From: Methanohalobium sp046546175
Lineage (GTDB): Archaea; Halobacteriota; Methanosarcinia; Methanosarcinales; Methanosarcinaceae
Reading direction: 5' to 3'
Assembly (NCBI RefSeq): GCF_046546175.1
Contig: NZ_JBKGYF010000100.1
Span: 1-5,717, forward strand
Length of the DNA stretch: 5,717 bases
Position 1 is the first letter of the stretch, and each line of letters opens with the position of its first letter. The position numbers were made by a program, and so were the translations under genes. Shown here piece by piece: positions 4,233 through 5,717 of the stretch. The notes under the pieces were generated by a model, which searched no databases, was not told the origin of the DNA, and was given only the letters and a program-made list of their open reading frames with translations.

Positions 4233-5324
4233 GTGTTCAATAAACTCAAAGAAAAACTTAATACCTTCAAAAAGTCAGCCGGTAACACTATAGATGAAAA
4301 AGCAGTAGAGTTAGAAGAACCGGCAGACCATCCAGCAGAAACAGAGGAAGTTAAATCCAGAACCGAACCTGAACCTGTCAATACAGAAACCAGTACAACT
4401 TCTAAGGTTTCAGAACAGCCGACCAGGTCCAAATCTGGAACTGGTTTTGGTCAAAAAGCCAAAGCTTTTGTCTTTAAGAGGGAATTTATCCTTGATGAAG
4501 ATGATATCCAGGATACACTTTGGGACCTTGAAATGGGTTTACTTGAAAATGATATTGCATTATCGGTTTCTGAAGCAATCGTTGAATCTGTAAAAAATGA
4601 GCTTGTAGGTACTCGCCGAAGGGTGGGAAGCGATACCGGTGAAATTGTTGAAAGCGCCCTGAAAAAAGCGCTCCATAATATAATGTCTGCAAATATGTTT
4701 GATTTTGATGAATATCTCAAAAATGCAGAAAAACCGGTGCATGTCGTATTTATAGGTGTTAACGGAACAGGTAAAACTACCACAATAGCAAAACTAGCCA
4801 AGAAGCTTCAGGATGATGATTATTCTGCTGTTATTGCAGCAGGGGACACGTTCAGAGCAGGAGCTATTGATCAAATTCAGGAACATGCAAACAGAATCAA
4901 TACGAAATTGATAAAACATCAGGAAATGGGTGACCCTGCTGCAGTAATCTATGATGCTGTACAGTATGCTAAAGTTCATGATATAGATGTGGTGCTTTCG
5001 GATACTGCCGGACGTTTGCATACCAATGTCAATCTCATGTCACAGCTTGAAAAGATATGCAGGGTAAATTCTCCAGACCTTGTAATTTTTGTAGATGAAG
5101 CAGTTGCAGGAAATGATGCAGTCGAACGTGCTCAGCAATTCAATGACAATATACCGTTTAATGGTTCAATACTTACAAAAGCAGACGCCGATTCTAAAGG
5201 AGGTGCTTCGATATCGATTGCCTATATAACCGGTAAACCTATACTGTATCTGGGAGTTGGTCAGAGCTACGGTGACCTGAAAAAATTTGACCCACAATGG
5301 TTCGTGGACCAGCTTTTTGAATAA
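4233..5324 (+). CDS. ftsY: Signal recognition particle receptor FtsY, GTG start
   Basis: FtsY is the membrane-associated GTPase that receives SRP-ribosome complexes at the Sec translocon. The 363-residue protein begins with an amphipathic helix (MFNKLKEKLNTFKKS), a likely membrane anchor, then an acidic Thr/Pro-rich linker (about 20-70) and the N-domain helices (FVFKREFILDEDDIQDTLWD). The G-domain motifs are GVNGTGKT (175-182), DTFRAG (205-210), DTAGR (257-261) and TKAD (315-318). The C-terminus carries GVGQSYGDLKKFDPQWFVDQLFE. All key GTPase motifs are intact. I chose GTG 4233 because TGAGG (4222-4226) precedes it by six bases and archaeal FtsY starts with M-F-x-K-L; TTG 4209 would add eight unlikely residues. 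The 66-nt gap after pfdA is pyrimidine-rich with no clear promoter. It is the last gene of the run. Confidence 0.95.
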   Translation: MFNKLKEKLNTFKKSAGNTIDEKAVELEEPADHPAETEEVKSRTEPEPVNTETSTTSKVSEQPTRSKSGTGFGQKAKAFVFKREFILDEDDIQDTLWDLEMGLLENDIALSVSEAIVESVKNELVGTRRRVGSDTGEIVESALKKALHNIMSANMFDFDEYLKNAEKPVHVVFIGVNGTGKTTTIAKLAKKLQDDDYSAVIAAGDTFRAGAIDQIQEHANRINTKLIKHQEMGDPAAVIYDAVQYAKVHDIDVVLSDTAGRLHTNVNLMSQLEKICRVNSPDLVIFVDEAVAGNDAVERAQQFNDNIPFNGSILTKADADSKGGASISIAYITGKPILYLGVGQSYGDLKKFDPQWFVDQLFE

Positions 5325-5331
5325 TTTTTTT
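5325..5331 (+). terminator. T-run terminator after ftsY
   Basis: Seven T residues follow the ftsY stop codon directly. Archaeal transcription ends efficiently at such T-tracts without a hairpin. No gene follows within the window, which fits the end of the transcription unit. The 141 bases from here to 5472 show no coding frame, RNA gene or repeat that I can recognise. Confidence 0.5.
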
Positions 5332-5472
5332 AGCTAAGATTTCAAAGCAAGCAAGTACAGAAATTAAGTCAAAGAAGTTAAAAGAAAATCAGTTCTATAC
5401 AACATCCACAGGTCTATAGTAAATCATGATGTTTTAATATCGTAAAGGTTTTCTACAGGGTCAAAAGTAGCC

Positions 5473-5717
5473 AGTTTCAGCTGGGGTGAAACTGCAGTTT
5501 CAGTTTGAAAACGGCAACAACATCCTTTAGTTTCAGGTGGGGGTGAAACTGGTTTCAGTTCGGTTAAATTGCGGTTTCAGTTTAAAAACGGCAACAACAT
5601 CCTTTAGTTTCAGGTGGGGGGTGAAACTGGTTTCAGTTCGGTTAAACTGCGGTTTCAGTTTAAAAACGGCAACAACATCCTTTAGTTTCAGCAGTTTCAG
5701 GTTTATAGCTACCCCCA
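5473..5717 (+). repeat. Tandem repeat of about 77 bp made of GTTTCAG motifs and hairpins
   Basis: There are four units. Unit 1 is 5473-5528 (56 bp, shortened), unit 2 is 5529-5605 (77 bp), unit 3 is 5606-5683 (78 bp) and unit 4 is 5684-5717 (broken after about 8 bases). A 29-bp block beginning AAAACGGCAACAACATCC recurs without change at 5508, 5585 and 5663. Each of units 1-3 starts with the inverted repeat AGTTTCA...TGAAACT (7-bp stem), with a loop containing a run of 4, 5 and 6 G respectively. GTTTCAG occurs ten times in all. The unit length is not a multiple of 3 and varies, so it is not coding. Spacer-like parts are nearly identical between units, so it is not CRISPR. The function is unknown; the repeat may continue past the window. 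Confidence 0.85.

Noticed and set aside
5473..5717. CRISPR array: a 29-bp block repeats three times with about 48 bp between copies.
   Set aside because: The intervening sequences are nearly identical to each other, so there are no unique spacers; it is an ordinary tandem repeat with a 77-78 bp unit.

Overview
The window comes from an archaeon, most likely a methylotrophic methanogen of the Methanosarcinales. The evidence is a set of archaeal/eukaryote-type ribosomal proteins (S19e, L39e, L31e, L18Ae/LX), aIF6, a PDCD5-family protein, prefoldin alpha and archaeal FtsY. They sit in AT-rich DNA with TATA-box promoters and GGTGA/GGAGG ribosome binding sites. The genus cannot be fixed from the sequence.

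Layout. Positions 1-530 are the right-hand part of an IS200/IS605-type element: the C-terminal RuvC part of a TnpB whose start lies outside the window, then three strong hairpins ending in a GTAGTTCAC-type right end. Positions 531-687 hold the promoter and leader of rps19e. Positions 688-5324 carry nine genes, all on the + strand and mostly 3-65 nt apart: rps19e, PDCD5-family protein, PP-loop ATPase, rpl39e, rpl31e, eif6, rpl18a (LX), pfdA, ftsY. A second promoter precedes rpl39e and a weaker one may precede the PDCD5 gene. Positions 5325-5717 hold no gene: a T-run terminator, about 140 bases with nothing recognisable, then a tandem repeat of about 77 bp built from GTTTCAG motifs.

The genes form an archaeal information-processing cluster: ribosomal proteins, the 50S anti-association/biogenesis factor aIF6, the co-translational chaperone prefoldin, and FtsY, which docks SRP-ribosome complexes at the membrane. 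The PP-loop ATPase is probably linked to RNA/tRNA modification, but its substrate is unknown.

The most notable observation is in the PP-loop gene. An in-frame TAG at 2052-2054 splits what otherwise reads as one full-length 200-codon gene ending in tandem TGA-TAA stops. None of the other genes here ends in TAG (nine TAA; the PP-loop gene itself ends in TGA). In a pyrrolysine-decoding methanogen this is what a Pyl-containing (or UAG-tolerant) protein would look like; a plain nonsense mutation or sequencing error is the alternative. Secondary points are a TnpB with no zinc-finger cysteines, an omegaRNA-like hairpin array whose guide would map to DNA just upstream of rps19e, and the hairpin-forming tandem repeat after ftsY.
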